Below, in pieces: positions 37,754-47,545 of a stretch of DNA of 64,000 nt. The notes under the pieces are model-generated. The model had not been told where the DNA came from, ran no database searches, and was given only the letters and a program-made list of their open reading frames with translations. The translations under genes and the position numbers were made by a program. Source of the DNA: Xanthobacter dioxanivorans (lineage in GTDB: Bacteria > Pseudomonadota > Alphaproteobacteria > Rhizobiales > Xanthobacteraceae); the NCBI RefSeq assembly GCF_016807805.1, contig NZ_CP063362.1, positions 5,312,501-5,376,500 on the forward strand, in the 5' to 3' direction. Numbering within the stretch: the first letter of the stretch is position 1; every line of letters begins with the position of its first letter.

Positions 37754-39739
37754 TCACTCCGCCGGCACCGGCGCGCGGGGCCGGCGCGCGGCGGGGCGCG
37801 GGGCGCCGACGCGCAGGCGGCGGTCCGCCAGCGACAGTCCACCGCCCAGGGCCATCACCACGGCACCAAGCCAGATCAGCGTCACGAACGGCTTGTAGGT
37901 GGCGCGCATGGAGATGCGGCCGTCGGGGCTCTCCTCGCCCATGCTCACATAAAGCTGGCTGAGGCCGAAAGTGCGGATGCCCGCCTCCGTGGTCGCCATC
38001 TGCCGGGCGGAGAACAGCCGGCGCGAGGCCTCGATGGTGCCCTGGGGCGTGCCGTCGTCGCGAATGGCGAAGACGGCGGTGCGAGCGCGGAAATTGGGGC
38101 CGGTGCGGTTTTCCAGCCGGTCGAGGGTCAGGGTCCGCGAACCGATGGAGACCGTGTCGCCGAGCTTCACCGAGGCGATCTTCTCCAGGCTCCAGGAGGT
38201 TTCGCAGACGATGCCGAGCAGGCACACGCCGACGCCGAAATGGGCGATGGCCGTGCCATATGTGGAGCGCGGCACGCCGGCGAGACGGGCGAGCGCGACG
38301 CGGGCGTTGACCCGGCCGATGCCGGCGCGCTCGGCGATGTCGGTGAGCGCGCCGAGCATGATGAAGGCGGAAAGCCCCACCGCCAGCGGCGCCAGCACCG
38401 GCCCGCCCGAGGCCGCGGCCGCGGTCACCACGGCGGCGACGACGGCGAGGCCCGCCGCCAGCATCAGGCGCTGGCCGACGCCGAGCAGGTCGCCCCGCTT
38501 CCAGGCCAGGAGCGGCCCGAACGGCATGGCGAAGACGAGGGGCAGCATGAGACCGCCGAAGGCGAGGTTGAAATAGGGCGGGCCCACCGTGATCTTCGCC
38601 CCGGTGAGCGCTTCCAGCGCCAGCGGATAGAGGGTGCCCACCAGCACCGCGGCGGTGGCGGCGGTGAGGAACAGGTTGTTGAACACCAGCGCGCCTTCCC
38701 GCGAGACGGGCGCAAACAGCCCCCCCTGCTTCAGCTCCGAGGCGCGGAAGGCGAAGAGCGTGAACCCTCCGGCGATGAAGAAGGTGAGGATGGCGAGGAT
38801 GAACACGCCCCGCGTCGGATCGGAGGCGAAGGCATGTACCGAGGTGAGCACCCCCGAGCGCACCAGGAAGGTGCCCACCAGCGACAGCGAGAAGGCGAGG
38901 ATGGCGAGCAGGATCGTCCACACCTTCAGCGCGTCGCGCTTCTCCATCACCACGGCGGAATGCAGCAGAGCCGTGGCGGCGAGCCAGGGCATCAGGGAGG
39001 CGTTCTCCACCGGGTCCCAGAACCACCAGCCGCCCCAGCCGAGCTCGTAATAGGCCCAGTAGGAGCCCATGGCGATGCCGAGGGTCAGGAAGATCCAGGC
39101 GGCGAGCGTCCACGGGCGCACCCAGCGCGCCCAGGCGGCGTCGATCCGCCCCTCGATCAGCGCCGCGATGGCGAAGGCGAAGGAGACGGAGAGCCCCACA
39201 TAGCCGAGATAGAGCAGCGGCGGGTGGATGGCGAGGCCGGGATCCTGGAGGATGGGATTGAGGTCGCGCCCTTCCGCCGGCGGCGGCACGAGGCGCAGGA
39301 AGGGGTTGGAGGTGAACAGGATGAAGGAGAGGAAGGCCGCTCCCACCGCGCCCTGCACCGAGAGCACATAGGCCTTCAGGCGATCCGGAAGGTTGGCGCC
39401 GAACACCGCCACCAGCGCCCCGAAGAACGCGAGCACGAACACCCACAGCAGCATGGAGCCTTCGTGATTCCCCCAGGTCGAGGTGATCTTGTAGATCAGC
39501 GGCATCTGGGAGTGGGAGTTCTCCGCCACGTTCAGCACGGTGAAGTCCGAGCTCACATAGAGCTGGACCAGCGCGCCGAAGGCGAAGGCCACGAAGCCGA
39601 ACAGGGCAAGCGCGATGGGAGCCGCAGCCCCCATGAGCACGGCGTCCCCGCGCTGGGCGCCCCAGGCCGGGATCACCACCTGCGCCAGGGCCAGGGCGAA
39701 GGCCAGGGCGAGGGCATACTGGCCGATTTCGGCGATCAT
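37754..39739 (-). CDS. ccmF: Heme lyase subunit of cytochrome c maturation
   Basis: Large inner membrane protein that accepts heme from CcmE and attaches it to apocytochrome c (CcmF/CycK), about 661 residues with some 14 membrane helices. The diagnostic tryptophan-rich WWD motif is WGGWWFWDPVENASLMPWL near residues 228-246, and conserved His residues that ligand heme lie in the flanking loops (NSHSQMPLIYKI, HPPLLYLGYVG). The C-terminal region (GDTVSIGSRTLTLD) is the periplasmic domain. It starts 3 nt after ccmE, so the genes are cotranscribed. Confidence 0.95.
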   Translation of the reverse strand: MIAEIGQYALALAFALALAQVVIPAWGAQRGDAVLMGAAAPIALALFGFVAFAFGALVQLYVSSDFTVLNVAENSHSQMPLIYKITSTWGNHEGSMLLWVFVLAFFGALVAVFGANLPDRLKAYVLSVQGAVGAAFLSFILFTSNPFLRLVPPPAEGRDLNPILQDPGLAIHPPLLYLGYVGLSVSFAFAIAALIEGRIDAAWARWVRPWTLAAWIFLTLGIAMGSYWAYYELGWGGWWFWDPVENASLMPWLAATALLHSAVVMEKRDALKVWTILLAILAFSLSLVGTFLVRSGVLTSVHAFASDPTRGVFILAILTFFIAGGFTLFAFRASELKQGGLFAPVSREGALVFNNLFLTAATAAVLVGTLYPLALEALTGAKITVGPPYFNLAFGGLMLPLVFAMPFGPLLAWKRGDLLGVGQRLMLAAGLAVVAAVVTAAAASGGPVLAPLAVGLSAFIMLGALTDIAERAGIGRVNARVALARLAGVPRSTYGTAIAHFGVGVCLLGIVCETSWSLEKIASVKLGDTVSIGSRTLTLDRLENRTGPNFRARTAVFAIRDDGTPQGTIEASRRLFSARQMATTEAGIRTFGLSQLYVSMGEESPDGRISMRATYKPFVTLIWLGAVVMALGGGLSLADRRLRVGAPRPAARRPRAPVPAE

Positions 39740-39742
39740 GGT

Positions 39743-40222
39743 TCAGCTCCCCGGCTGGCGCTGGGCGGGGGTGGCGGCGCCGGGAGCCGGCGCGCCGTCC
39801 TTCCAGTGGCCCTGCTGCTTGAGGGCATCGGCCACCTCGCGCGGCATGTAGCGCTCATCGTGCTTCGCCAGCACGCTGTCGGCCTTGAAGAGGCCGTCCG
39901 GCTGCAACGCCCCCTCCGCCACCACGCCCTGCCCCTCGCGGAACAGGTCCGGCAGGATGCCGGAATAGGCCACCTTCACCGTGGCGTTGCCGTCGGTGAC
40001 CGAAAAGGTGGTGAGCGTGCCGTTCTTGGTCACGCTGCCGGTCTCCACCAGCCCGCCGAGCCGCAGCCGCGCGCCGGGCGCCACCTGCTGCTGCGTGACC
40101 TCGGTGGGCGAGCGGAAGAAAACGATGGTGTCGTTGAGGGCGGACAGGATCAGCCCGGCCGCGAGCGCCAGCACGCCCAGCCCGGACCCGATCAGCACCA
40201 GCCGCCGGCCTTTGCGCGTCAT
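39743..40222 (-). CDS. ccmE: Periplasmic heme chaperone
   Basis: Anchored protein that carries heme covalently on a His and passes it to CcmF (CcmE/CycJ). 159 residues: N-terminal anchor (about 9-27), OB-fold core beginning FFRSPTEV, and the heme-binding motif [15 protein letters not shown] with the covalent His and the supporting Tyr. A disordered Pro/Gln-rich tail ends the protein. Its ATG overlaps the ccmI stop (ATGA at 40219-40222). Family-typical length. Confidence 0.95.
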   Translation of the reverse strand: MTRKGRRLVLIGSGLGVLALAAGLILSALNDTIVFFRSPTEVTQQQVAPGARLRLGGLVETGSVTKNGTLTTFSVTDGNATVKVAYSGILPDLFREGQGVVAEGALQPDGLFKADSVLAKHDERYMPREVADALKQQGHWKDGAPAPGAATPAQRQPGS

Positions 40223-41385
40223 CCTTTTCCTCCCGCTGCGAGCGCCTTTTCGGCCTCGTCGAGCCGGCCGAGGGCCGCCGCATCGTCCTTGAACGCGTTG
40301 CGGGCGTTCCTCAGGGCGTCCGCCATCTTGTCCTTCTCGCCCAGCACAGCATAGGCGCGCACGAGGCGAAGCCAGCCGTCAATGTCGTGCGGCTCGCTGG
40401 CGAGACGGTCCGCGAGGCGCGCGACCATGTCGCGCACCATGGCATTGCGATCATCCTGCGACATCCGCGCGGCGGCCGCCACGTCCGCCGCGCCGGGACC
40501 GGGCGCCGCCGGCGACTGGACCGCCGCGGGCGGCGGGGTCGCGGGCGCGCGGCCGATGCGGGCAAGCGCCCTCTGGAGATCCGCCCGGTAGGACGCGTCA
40601 GGCGGCGAGCGCGCGAGCAGCTCGCCCCAGATGCGCGCCGCGTCCTGGTCCCGCCCGTCCTGCGCCGCGGCGAGGCCGAGATAATAGTTCGCACCCGGCT
40701 CGCCGGGGTCGAGCCTGATCGCCTCCGCGAACGCCTTCGCGGCCTCGGCCGTGACGAGGCCGTCCGCGGCGATCACCAGCGCCTCGCCACGAGCCGCATA
40801 ACGGAGCGCCGTGGGGCCGCGCAGCCGGATCGTCTCGCCATACGCCCGCGCGGCATCCTCCGGCCGGCCGAGGCTCAGATAGACCGGGGCGAGCAGCTCG
40901 TACCCCTGCCCGTCATCGGGATTGCGCGCCAGATGCTCCTCGATCTTCCGCACCACGATGGCGAGGTCGCTGCGCTCGGGCGACGCCGTCAGGCGTTCGG
41001 CCAAAGGGGCACCGGGAATCGCCGGAGAGCCGAGGGCAAAATAGAGGCTTGCCGCAAAAGCGGGCACGAAAACCAGGGCGGCCACAGCCGCGGCGCGGCG
41101 GCGGCGCGCGGACCGCGCCGGATCTTCGCCCGCGCCCGTCTCCCGCGCCGCATCGGCCGCGAGCATGCGCCGCGCCACCTCGGTACGCGCCGCCTCGGCC
41201 TCCGCCGGTGGCAGGCGGCCGGCCTTGGCGTCACGGCCGATCTCGGCCAGCTGGTCGCGATAGACGGCGAGATCGGCCTCGCGGGCCGCCTTCACGGCGC
41301 GGGCACGCGACAGCGGCCACAGCACCGCGAGCGCCGCGAGCGCGGTCATGAGCGCAAAAGCTGCGAACAGGGCAGTTGAGATCAT
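40219..41385 (-). CDS. ccmI: Cytochrome c maturation apocytochrome chaperone
   Basis: CcmI/CycH, a membrane protein that holds apocytochrome c for the CcmF-CcmH lyase. 388 residues from ATG 41385 ([20 protein letters not shown] is the first helix). The basic cytoplasmic stretch ([19 protein letters not shown]) is followed by a second helix (about 99-117, [19 protein letters not shown]) and a periplasmic tetratricopeptide-repeat region ([22 protein letters not shown] and others). It heads the minus-strand operon ccmI-E-F-H. A longer upstream start (41430) is unlikely. Confidence 0.92.
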   Translation of the reverse strand: MISTALFAAFALMTALAALAVLWPLSRARAVKAAREADLAVYRDQLAEIGRDAKAGRLPPAEAEAARTEVARRMLAADAARETGAGEDPARSARRRRAAAVAALVFVPAFAASLYFALGSPAIPGAPLAERLTASPERSDLAIVVRKIEEHLARNPDDGQGYELLAPVYLSLGRPEDAARAYGETIRLRGPTALRYAARGEALVIAADGLVTAEAAKAFAEAIRLDPGEPGANYYLGLAAAQDGRDQDAARIWGELLARSPPDASYRADLQRALARIGRAPATPPPAAVQSPAAPGPGAADVAAAARMSQDDRNAMVRDMVARLADRLASEPHDIDGWLRLVRAYAVLGEKDKMADALRNARNAFKDDAAALGRLDEAEKALAAGGKG

Positions 41386-41585
41386 CACGTCAGCCGTTAG
41401 CGGGAGAATGCACGGATGCAAAGGCCTCACACCGTCTCAGCGGCGCGGGGCCGCAGGGGCACTCCGGCTTGTGATCGACTTCGGCCATCCGTTCCGGTAC
41501 ACCATGACCAGCACGGCCGCATCGTGCAGTGCAGCGGAATTTGCCGGAAGCAAGGGCACCGGGGACGCAAGGGGGAGCAAACGCC

Positions 41586-42005
41586 ATGGGCCTTTTTGAC
41601 CAGATGATGGGCGGCATGCTCAACAACATGCTCACCCAGGCGGGGAATTCCGGCGCCCTCGGCACCCTGCTGAACACCATGCTCAGCGGGCCGATGGCCC
41701 AGGCGGTGCCGGGCCTGCTCAATTCGGCGCTGGCCAAGACGCCGTTCGGCAGCCTCGACGGCGTCGTCGCCCAACTTCAGCAGGCGGGCCTCGCCGACCA
41801 GGTGGCGAGCTGGATCTCCAGCGGCCCCAACCTGCCGGTGAGCGCGGAGCAGATCGCCGCGGCGCTGGGCGAAAGCCAGATCGGCACGGTCGCCACGTCG
41901 CTCGGGCTTTCGGTGGAGGCGCTGCCCGACCTCCTCGCCCAGCACCTGCCCACCATCATCGACCGGCTTTCCCCCAACGGGGTGCTGGAGACGCCGGGGC
42001 GCTGA
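41586..42005 (+). CDS. YidB/DUF937-family protein
   Basis: 139 residues from ATG 41586 after AGGGGGAG. Starts MGLFDQMMGGMLNNMLTQ with repeated Met/Leu/Gly-rich amphipathic helices, then LGTLLNTMLSG, and ends with VSAEQIAAALGESQIGTVATSLG, the characteristic pattern of YidB/DUF937 proteins of unknown function. No signal peptide. Divergent from ccmI with 200 nt between; I find no clear promoter boxes there. Confidence 0.82.
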   Translation: MGLFDQMMGGMLNNMLTQAGNSGALGTLLNTMLSGPMAQAVPGLLNSALAKTPFGSLDGVVAQLQQAGLADQVASWISSGPNLPVSAEQIAAALGESQIGTVATSLGLSVEALPDLLAQHLPTIIDRLSPNGVLETPGR

Positions 42006-42148
42006 CACCCGGCCACGGCAGGGCGATTCCGGCTCCGGCCGGCCCCCGCTCGCGCTCGACGCTGCGCCGCGCTATATAGAAGCCAGCCGACGACCGGCGC
42101 GGGGATGCCGCCGGCCCGCCACAGCCGAGCCGAAGCCGAGCCATTGAC

Positions 42149-44359
42149 GTGAGTGAGCAAAAGCGCCCTTCCTTGCTGACACGACTGCGCGGACTGCTGC
42201 TGGACTTCGACGCCCTCGTCGACAGCGGCCTGTTCAGCCTGGGCGCGCGCACGCGGCGGGCGGCCTCCGCCTACGCCGCCTTCACCGAGCGCTTCAACCT
42301 CACCGGAGTGTCGCGCTGGGCGGTGGGGATGGCGTCCGAAGGCTTCACCCTCGGCGTGGCCGGGGCCGTGGCCATGCTCGCCCTCGCCATGCCGGCCTTC
42401 CGCGAGACCTCCGACGACTGGCTGAAGCGCACCGAGCTCGCGGTGACCTTCCTCGATCGCTACGGCAACACCCTCGGCGAGCGCGGCGTCAAGCAGAACG
42501 ACACCGTGCCGCTGGAAGACATTCCCGACCAGCTCATCAAGGCCACCCTCGCCACCGAGGACCGGCGATTCTATGAGCACTGGGGCATCGACGTGGCGGG
42601 CACCATGCGCGCCTTCGTCTCCAATGCGCGGGCGGGCGGCGTGGTGCAGGGCGGCTCGTCCCTGTCCCAGCAGCTCGCCAAGAACCTGTTCCTGTCGAAC
42701 GAGCGCACGCTCGAGCGCAAGATCAAGGAGGCGTTTCTCGCCATCTGGCTGGAAGCGCGCCTCACCAAGAGCCAGATCCTCAAGCTCTACCTCGACCGCG
42801 CCTATCTCGGCGGCGGCGCCTATGGGGTGGACGCGGCGGCGCGCTATTATTTCGGCAAGTCGGTGCGCGAGGTGAACCTCGCCGAGGCGGCCATGCTGGC
42901 GGGCCTGTTCAAGGCCCCGTCCAAGTACGCCCCGCACATCAACCTGCCCGCCGCCCGCGCCCGCGCCTCCACCGTGCTCGACAACCTGGTGGAAGCCGGC
43001 TTCATGACCGAGGGCCAGGTGTTCGGCGCTCGCCGCAACCCCGCCACCCCCGTGGACCGGCGCGACGACGAGGTGCCGGACTTCTATCTCGACTATGCCT
43101 TCGGCGAGGTGAAGAAGCTGGTGGAGCAGTTACCCCCCTCCGTGGTGGAGCGCAACTTCATCGTTCGCACCGGCCTCGACCCCAACATCCAGAAGGTGGC
43201 GGATGCGGCGCTGGAATCCTCCCTCGCCGAGTTCGGCCGCGACTACAAGGTGAAGCAGGGCGGCATCGTGGTGATGGAGCCCAACGGCACCGTGCGCGCC
43301 ATGGTGGGTGGCAGCGACTATGGCGAGAGCCAGTTCAACCGCGCCACCGATGCGTTGCGCCAGCCCGGCTCCTCGTTCAAGCCCTTCGTCTACACCGTGG
43401 CGCTGATGAACGGCATGAAGCCCTCCACCATGGTGCAGGACGCGCCCATCTGCCTCGGCAACTGGTGCCCGCAGAATTACGGGCGCTCCTACATGGGCTC
43501 CATCACCCTGAAGACCGCGCTCCAGCACTCGCTGAACACGGTGGCGGTGCGCCTCGCCGAGCGCTTCGGCCGCAAGAAGATCGTCGACCTCGCCCACCAG
43601 ATGGGCCTGCGCACCCAGCTCCCCATCAGCGCGCCCCTGCCGCTCGGCGCCGCCGAGGTCACGCTGTTCGACATGACCACCGCCTATGCCGTGTTCGCCA
43701 ATGCGGGCCGCAGCGTCTATCCCCACGCGGTGGTGGAGATGCGCATCGGCAACGGCGAGGTGGCCTGGCGCTTCGACCGGGATGCGCCCAAGCCGGTGCA
43801 GATCATCCCCACGCAGCAGCTCAACGACATCAACGACATGCTGAATAACGTGGTGGAGAACGGCACGGGCCGCCGCGCCCGGCTGGTCAATTCCAAGGTG
43901 GCGGGCAAGACCGGCACCACCAATGCCTATCGCGACGCCTGGTTCATGGGCTTCACCGGCAATTACGTCGCCGGCGTGTGGTTCGGCAATGACGACTACG
44001 CCATGATGAACAAGATGACCGGCGGCACCCTGCCGGCCATGACCTGGCAGAAGGTGATGGCCTATGCCCACCAGGGCATCGAGATCAAGCCCATCCCCGG
44101 CGTCACCACGCCCATCCCGAAGCTGGACGAGCCGCCGCCTTTGCTGAACGTGCCGGGTCTCGCCGATTCCGAGCGGCCGGTGACCCTCTCGCCCCGTTCG
44201 GCCGAGCGGCTCGCCGGGCTGGAGCGGCTGTTCAAGGACGCCGAGACGAAGCTCGTGCCCGGTCCCACGGCCTCCATCGCGGCGCCCGCCGACGCGCCCC
44301 GCCCGGTGCCGACCGCAGCGCCGGCAACGCCCATGCCGACGCCGGTGCGGCGGAACTAG
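42149..44359 (+). CDS. Bifunctional penicillin-binding protein 1A
   Basis: Peptidoglycan glycosyltransferase and transpeptidase, 736 residues from GTG 42149, anchored by one N-terminal helix (about 62-82). The GT51 domain has TEDRRFYEHWGIDV, GGSSLSQQLAKNLFLS and RKIKEAFLA. The transpeptidase has SSFKPF (SxxK), HSLNTVA (SxN) and AGKTGTTNAYRDAW (KTG). A C-terminal Pro/Ala-rich tail completes it. It builds and crosslinks cell wall in the periplasm. The 143 nt before it show no clear ribosome site, so the GTG start is a moderate choice. Its stop TAG (44357-44359) is the end of the inverted-repeat element copy 2. Confidence 0.92.
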   Translation: MSEQKRPSLLTRLRGLLLDFDALVDSGLFSLGARTRRAASAYAAFTERFNLTGVSRWAVGMASEGFTLGVAGAVAMLALAMPAFRETSDDWLKRTELAVTFLDRYGNTLGERGVKQNDTVPLEDIPDQLIKATLATEDRRFYEHWGIDVAGTMRAFVSNARAGGVVQGGSSLSQQLAKNLFLSNERTLERKIKEAFLAIWLEARLTKSQILKLYLDRAYLGGGAYGVDAAARYYFGKSVREVNLAEAAMLAGLFKAPSKYAPHINLPAARARASTVLDNLVEAGFMTEGQVFGARRNPATPVDRRDDEVPDFYLDYAFGEVKKLVEQLPPSVVERNFIVRTGLDPNIQKVADAALESSLAEFGRDYKVKQGGIVVMEPNGTVRAMVGGSDYGESQFNRATDALRQPGSSFKPFVYTVALMNGMKPSTMVQDAPICLGNWCPQNYGRSYMGSITLKTALQHSLNTVAVRLAERFGRKKIVDLAHQMGLRTQLPISAPLPLGAAEVTLFDMTTAYAVFANAGRSVYPHAVVEMRIGNGEVAWRFDRDAPKPVQIIPTQQLNDINDMLNNVVENGTGRRARLVNSKVAGKTGTTNAYRDAWFMGFTGNYVAGVWFGNDDYAMMNKMTGGTLPAMTWQKVMAYAHQGIEIKPIPGVTTPIPKLDEPPPLLNVPGLADSERPVTLSPRSAERLAGLERLFKDAETKLVPGPTASIAAPADAPRPVPTAAPATPMPTPVRRN

Positions 44360-44475
44360 GACCGATCGACCTTCCGTGTCCGCGTTTTCTTCGACCACCG
44401 TCATGGCCGGGACACGCCCGGCCATGACGGCGGTGGAGGGAGGGCGCCGGCGATCTGAATGTCGATCCGCGCTAG
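44356..44475 (-). mobile_element. MITE-like palindromic element, copy 2
   Basis: 120 bp, the reverse-oriented counterpart of 23603-23716. Both ends carry CTAG: it begins CTAGCGCGGATCGACATTC (minus strand, from 44475) and its other end read backwards is CTAGGACCGATCGACCTTC, an imperfect terminal inverted repeat (about 16 of 21 positions match). The centre CCGTCATGGCCGGG (44398-44411), 5-nt loop, CCCGGCCATGACGG (44417-44430) is a perfect 14-bp stem. The element supplies the TAG stop of the penicillin-binding-protein gene at one end and the TAG stop of the convergent cupin gene at the other. It probably also works as a bidirectional terminator. Confidence 0.72.
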
Positions 44476-45083
44476 TCCACGATCTCGGTCTGGATGGACA
44501 GGATGTCGTAGGCCGGCGCATCCGGTGGATTGGCGTAGGTGGTGGTGAAGGCCCCGGCCGCTCCCTCGGCGGTGAAGGCGGGTCGGGCGAGGCTTGCGAT
44601 CTCGCCGCCATAGGCATGGATGGCGATGGCGGCGGCTGTCGTCGACGTATTGGCGGTGCCGAGCGCATCCGCGCTTTTCGGCGCGAAGGTATCCACGGCA
44701 CCGGCCTTCAGGATCACGGGCGCGTCTTTCGCCTGGAGCGGCCCCTCCGGAGCCACCCTGAAGCGCTGGCGCTCGATCTCCCCCGAAAGCACGCCGAAGA
44801 TCTCCCACACCGGTTCCTGGCAGACGGGCAGCCGCGCCCCCGGCGCGAGCACCGTCGCCGCCACGCAGAAGCGCTCCATGGCGTCGGCATAGAGCTGGAA
44901 CTGGCGGAAGGGCGCGTCGGCCGCCGTGGCGAAGACGGCGGGCAGCCAACCCGGATCTGCGACGAGGCGTGCCATGAGGTCCCGCCCTATGAACAGGATC
45001 TCGCGCTCCCCCTCGGCCAGCTCCACCATGGACTGGATGTCCCAGATGAACCGCTTCAAGGCGGGCGGAACGCGCTCTCTCAC
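44472..45083 (-). CDS. Cysteine-dioxygenase-like cupin lacking most metal ligands
   Basis: 203 residues. Sequence order matches the cysteine dioxygenase/3-mercaptopropionate dioxygenase-like family: WLPAVFATAADAPFRQFQLY, then the cupin block APGARLPVCQEPVWEIFGVLSGE, and AIAIHAYGGEIASLARPAF near the end. The usual HDH metal motif (PVHDHxxWGxxGVLxG) is replaced by CQE, and the GDIHxVxN segment is also altered (SADALGTAN); only the last His (AIHAYGG) remains. It is therefore probably a pseudoenzyme or has a changed metal site. Its TAG stop lies in the repeat element. The neighbour at 45114 may share its operon; function unknown. Confidence 0.72.
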   Translation of the reverse strand: MRERVPPALKRFIWDIQSMVELAEGEREILFIGRDLMARLVADPGWLPAVFATAADAPFRQFQLYADAMERFCVAATVLAPGARLPVCQEPVWEIFGVLSGEIERQRFRVAPEGPLQAKDAPVILKAGAVDTFAPKSADALGTANTSTTAAAIAIHAYGGEIASLARPAFTAEGAAGAFTTTYANPPDAPAYDILSIQTEIVD

Positions 45084-45113
45084 GGGGATCTCCTCACCTT
45101 GATCGGGCCCGGG

Positions 45114-45860
45114 TCAGCGGCCGGGGGCTTCGTCGTGGTCGTGGTCGTGCGCGGCGGCGGCGGGCTTGCGCGCCACCGTCGCGGTGAGGAAATCGCCGGC
45201 GGCGAGGATGCCATCGTCGTCGGTCTCGTGGCCGAGGCCAGGCCGCCGCATGCTCTTCGCCGGCACGCCGAGGGCCTTGAGGCGTTCGCGGGTCGCCGCC
45301 ATCGCGGCGAAGGGCACCACGGGATCCGCCTCGCCGTGGATCATCAGCACCTGCGGCCGCGCGCGGATCTCGCCGGCCAGGGCCTCCAGGTCGAACAGCG
45401 CACCGGAGAAGGCGACGATGGACGCCATGGCCTTCGCCCGCCGCAGGCCCACGTGCAGCGCCAGCATGGCGCCCTGGGAGAAGCCCACCAGCGCGAGGTG
45501 GCTGTCGTCGAGGCGGCGTTGCGCCAGCATCTCGTCAAGGAAGGCGTCGAGACGGGGCGCCACGGCGCCGAGCCCCGCCGCCACCGCATCGGGGCTCATC
45601 CCGTCACCGTCGAACCAGCGCCGTCCGCCGCCGGGTGCGGCAAAGGGCGCCACGGCGGCGACGAAATCCGCCTTGGGCATGGTCGGCGCCCAGTTGAGGG
45701 CAAGGTCGATCACCGACTGCCCGTCGCTGCCCTCCGCCGGAAGCAGGACCACCAGATAGACCGGCTTGCCGCAGGACAAGGCGGCGATCTTCGGCCCCTC
45801 CAGGATGGGCGGCGTCTCTGGTCGAGCCGCCGCATCGGGATCCGCGACGGCTTCAGCCAT
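45114..45860 (-). CDS. Phospholipase/carboxylesterase-type alpha/beta-hydrolase with a His-Asp tail
   Basis: 248 residues from ATG 45860. The nucleophile elbow is ALVGFSQGAMLALHVGL (GFSQG), with the acid in GEADPVVPF and the His in GLGHETDDDG, as in the YpfH/serine esterase family. It ends in AAAHDHDHDEAPGR, a short metal-binding-like tail not needed for the fold. Cytoplasmic, substrate unknown. It lies 30 nt upstream of the cupin gene on the same strand. In the 217 nt before it (45861-46077) I see no gene. Confidence 0.82.
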   Translation of the reverse strand: MAEAVADPDAAARPETPPILEGPKIAALSCGKPVYLVVLLPAEGSDGQSVIDLALNWAPTMPKADFVAAVAPFAAPGGGRRWFDGDGMSPDAVAAGLGAVAPRLDAFLDEMLAQRRLDDSHLALVGFSQGAMLALHVGLRRAKAMASIVAFSGALFDLEALAGEIRARPQVLMIHGEADPVVPFAAMAATRERLKALGVPAKSMRRPGLGHETDDDGILAAGDFLTATVARKPAAAAHDHDHDEAPGR

Positions 45861-46077
45861 GGCCGCGAACCCGGATGGCGCGGCGCGCCGGCGGCATTTT
45901 GTGTCGCGTTTCACACCCTGTGCCGGCCGCCGGGCCGGCGGTGGAATATAGATTGTCCGCCAAGGACATGGCCCTGCAACCCCGATCCGCGCCGCGCCGA
46001 ACCGGCGGCACACCCTGATCCAAGCAAGATGCGCGCCGCCACAGGACGGGAGGGGAGAAGGACCCGCGTGGCCGGCC

Positions 46078-46793
46078 TCACACCGCCAGCCACTCCTCCA
46101 TCAGCCGCGCGTCGGAGGTGAGCGCCTCCGGCTTGCCTTCGAACACGATGCGGCCGTGGCCCATGACGCAGACTCGGTGCGACACCTTGAGGGCGATGGT
46201 GAGCTTCTGCTCCACCAGCAGAACGGAAACGCCGCGCCGGTTGATGTCGGCGATCGCCTCCCCCACCACGGTCACGATCTTCGGCGCCAGCCCCTCGGTG
46301 GGCTCGTCGATGAGGATGACCAGCGGGTTGCCCAGCAGCGAGCGGCACATGGTGAGCATCTGCTGCTCGCCGCCCGACAGGCTGCCGGCGCGCGTGTTGC
46401 GCCGCTCCCTGAGGCGGGGGAAGTAGTCGAACATCTGCTCGACGCTCCAGCGCGGGGCGCCTTCGACGCCCTTCTGCTCGCCCATGCGCAGGTTTTCGTC
46501 CACGGAGAGGTTGAGGAAGACCTCCCGCTCCTCCGGCACGTAGGCGATGCCGGAGCGGCAGATGGCGAAGGGCCGCGCGCCGGTCAGGTCCCTGCCGTTG
46601 AGCACGATGTGGCCGCCCGTGGGCGGCACCAGGCCCATGATGGCCTTGAGGGTGGTGGAGCGGCCCGAGCCGTTGCGGCCGAGCAGGCTCACCACCTCGC
46701 CCGGCCGACCTGGAAGGTGACGCCATGCAGGATGTGGCTCTTGCCGTAGTGGGCGTTGAGCCCGTCGATGGACAGAAGCGGCTTTTCGCTCAT
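46078..46793 (-). CDS. livF: Branched-chain amino acid ABC transporter ATPase LivF-type, frameshifted
   Basis: Second ATPase of a Liv-type importer. It starts at ATG 46793 in a TGATG overlap with livG: MSEKPLLSIDGLNAHYGKSH. After GVTFQVGR the frame breaks at 46700-46702, where a run of three C on the plus strand needs a fourth; with one base restored it continues GEVVSLLGRNGSGRSTT to the stop, 238 residues. Walker A has Arg in place of the usual Lys (GRNGSGRSTT). LSGGEQQML is the signature and ILIDEPTEGLAP is Walker B. The frameshift matches those in accC and pepN, so sequence error is likely. Confidence 0.88.
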
Positions 46794-47545
46794 CAGCTCG
46801 CCTCCTCGCCGAGATAGGCTTCGCGCACCTGCGGGTTGCCGCGGATCTCGGCCGGCGACCCCGTAGCGATGATCTGCCCATAGACCAGCACGCTGATGCG
46901 GTCGGAGAGGGAGAACACCACGTCCATGTCGTGCTCCACGATGATCAGGGTGCGCCCCTTGGTGATGTCGCGGATGAGGCCGGTCGTGTACTCAGTTTCC
47001 TCGTGCGACATGCCGGCCATGGGCTCGTCGAGGAGGATCACCTTGGGGTCGCTCGCCAGCGTCATGCCGATCTCCAGCGAGCGCTGCTCGGAATAGGAAA
47101 GCTCGCTGGCAAGGCCGTGCGCGCGCTTTTCCAGCCGCACCTGCTCCAGCAGTTCCTCCACCAGCCGCGTCACCGCCTTCAGGTGAGACGCCCGGCGCCA
47201 GAACACGAAGTCGAGGCCGAAGCGCTGCATCACCGCGATCCGCAGGTTCTCGAACACCGAGAGGCCCGGGAAGATGTTGGTGATCTGGAAGGAACGGGCG
47301 AGCCCCTGCCGGTTCACCAGGTGCGGCGGCAGGCCGGAGATGGGCACCCCGTCGAGCAGGATCTCCCCCTGCGTGGGAGCGAACTGGCCGGAGATGAGGT
47401 GGAACAGGGTGGACTTGCCGGCGCCGTTCGGCCCGATCACCGCATGGCGCTCTCCGGGCACCACATCCAGCTCGATGCCGCGGATGATCTCGATGGATCC
47501 GAAGGACTTGCGGACCCCGTGGAGGGAAAGGACGGGAGTGCTCAT
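46793..47545 (-). CDS. livG: Branched-chain amino acid ABC transporter ATPase LivG-type
   Basis: 250 residues from ATG 47545 (MSTPVLSLHGVRKSFGS). Walker A GPNGAGKST, signature SYSEQRSLEIG (LSxxx variant of the Liv family) and Walker B VILLDEPMAGMS, with the switch His in IVEHDMDVVF. Its start overlaps the livM stop (ATGA) and its stop overlaps the livF start. Energises import together with livF. Substrate is probably not an ordinary amino acid, given the catabolic genes downstream of the binding protein's promoter side. Confidence 0.92.
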   Translation of the reverse strand: MSTPVLSLHGVRKSFGSIEIIRGIELDVVPGERHAVIGPNGAGKSTLFHLISGQFAPTQGEILLDGVPISGLPPHLVNRQGLARSFQITNIFPGLSVFENLRIAVMQRFGLDFVFWRRASHLKAVTRLVEELLEQVRLEKRAHGLASELSYSEQRSLEIGMTLASDPKVILLDEPMAGMSHEETEYTTGLIRDITKGRTLIIVEHDMDVVFSLSDRISVLVYGQIIATGSPAEIRGNPQVREAYLGEEAS

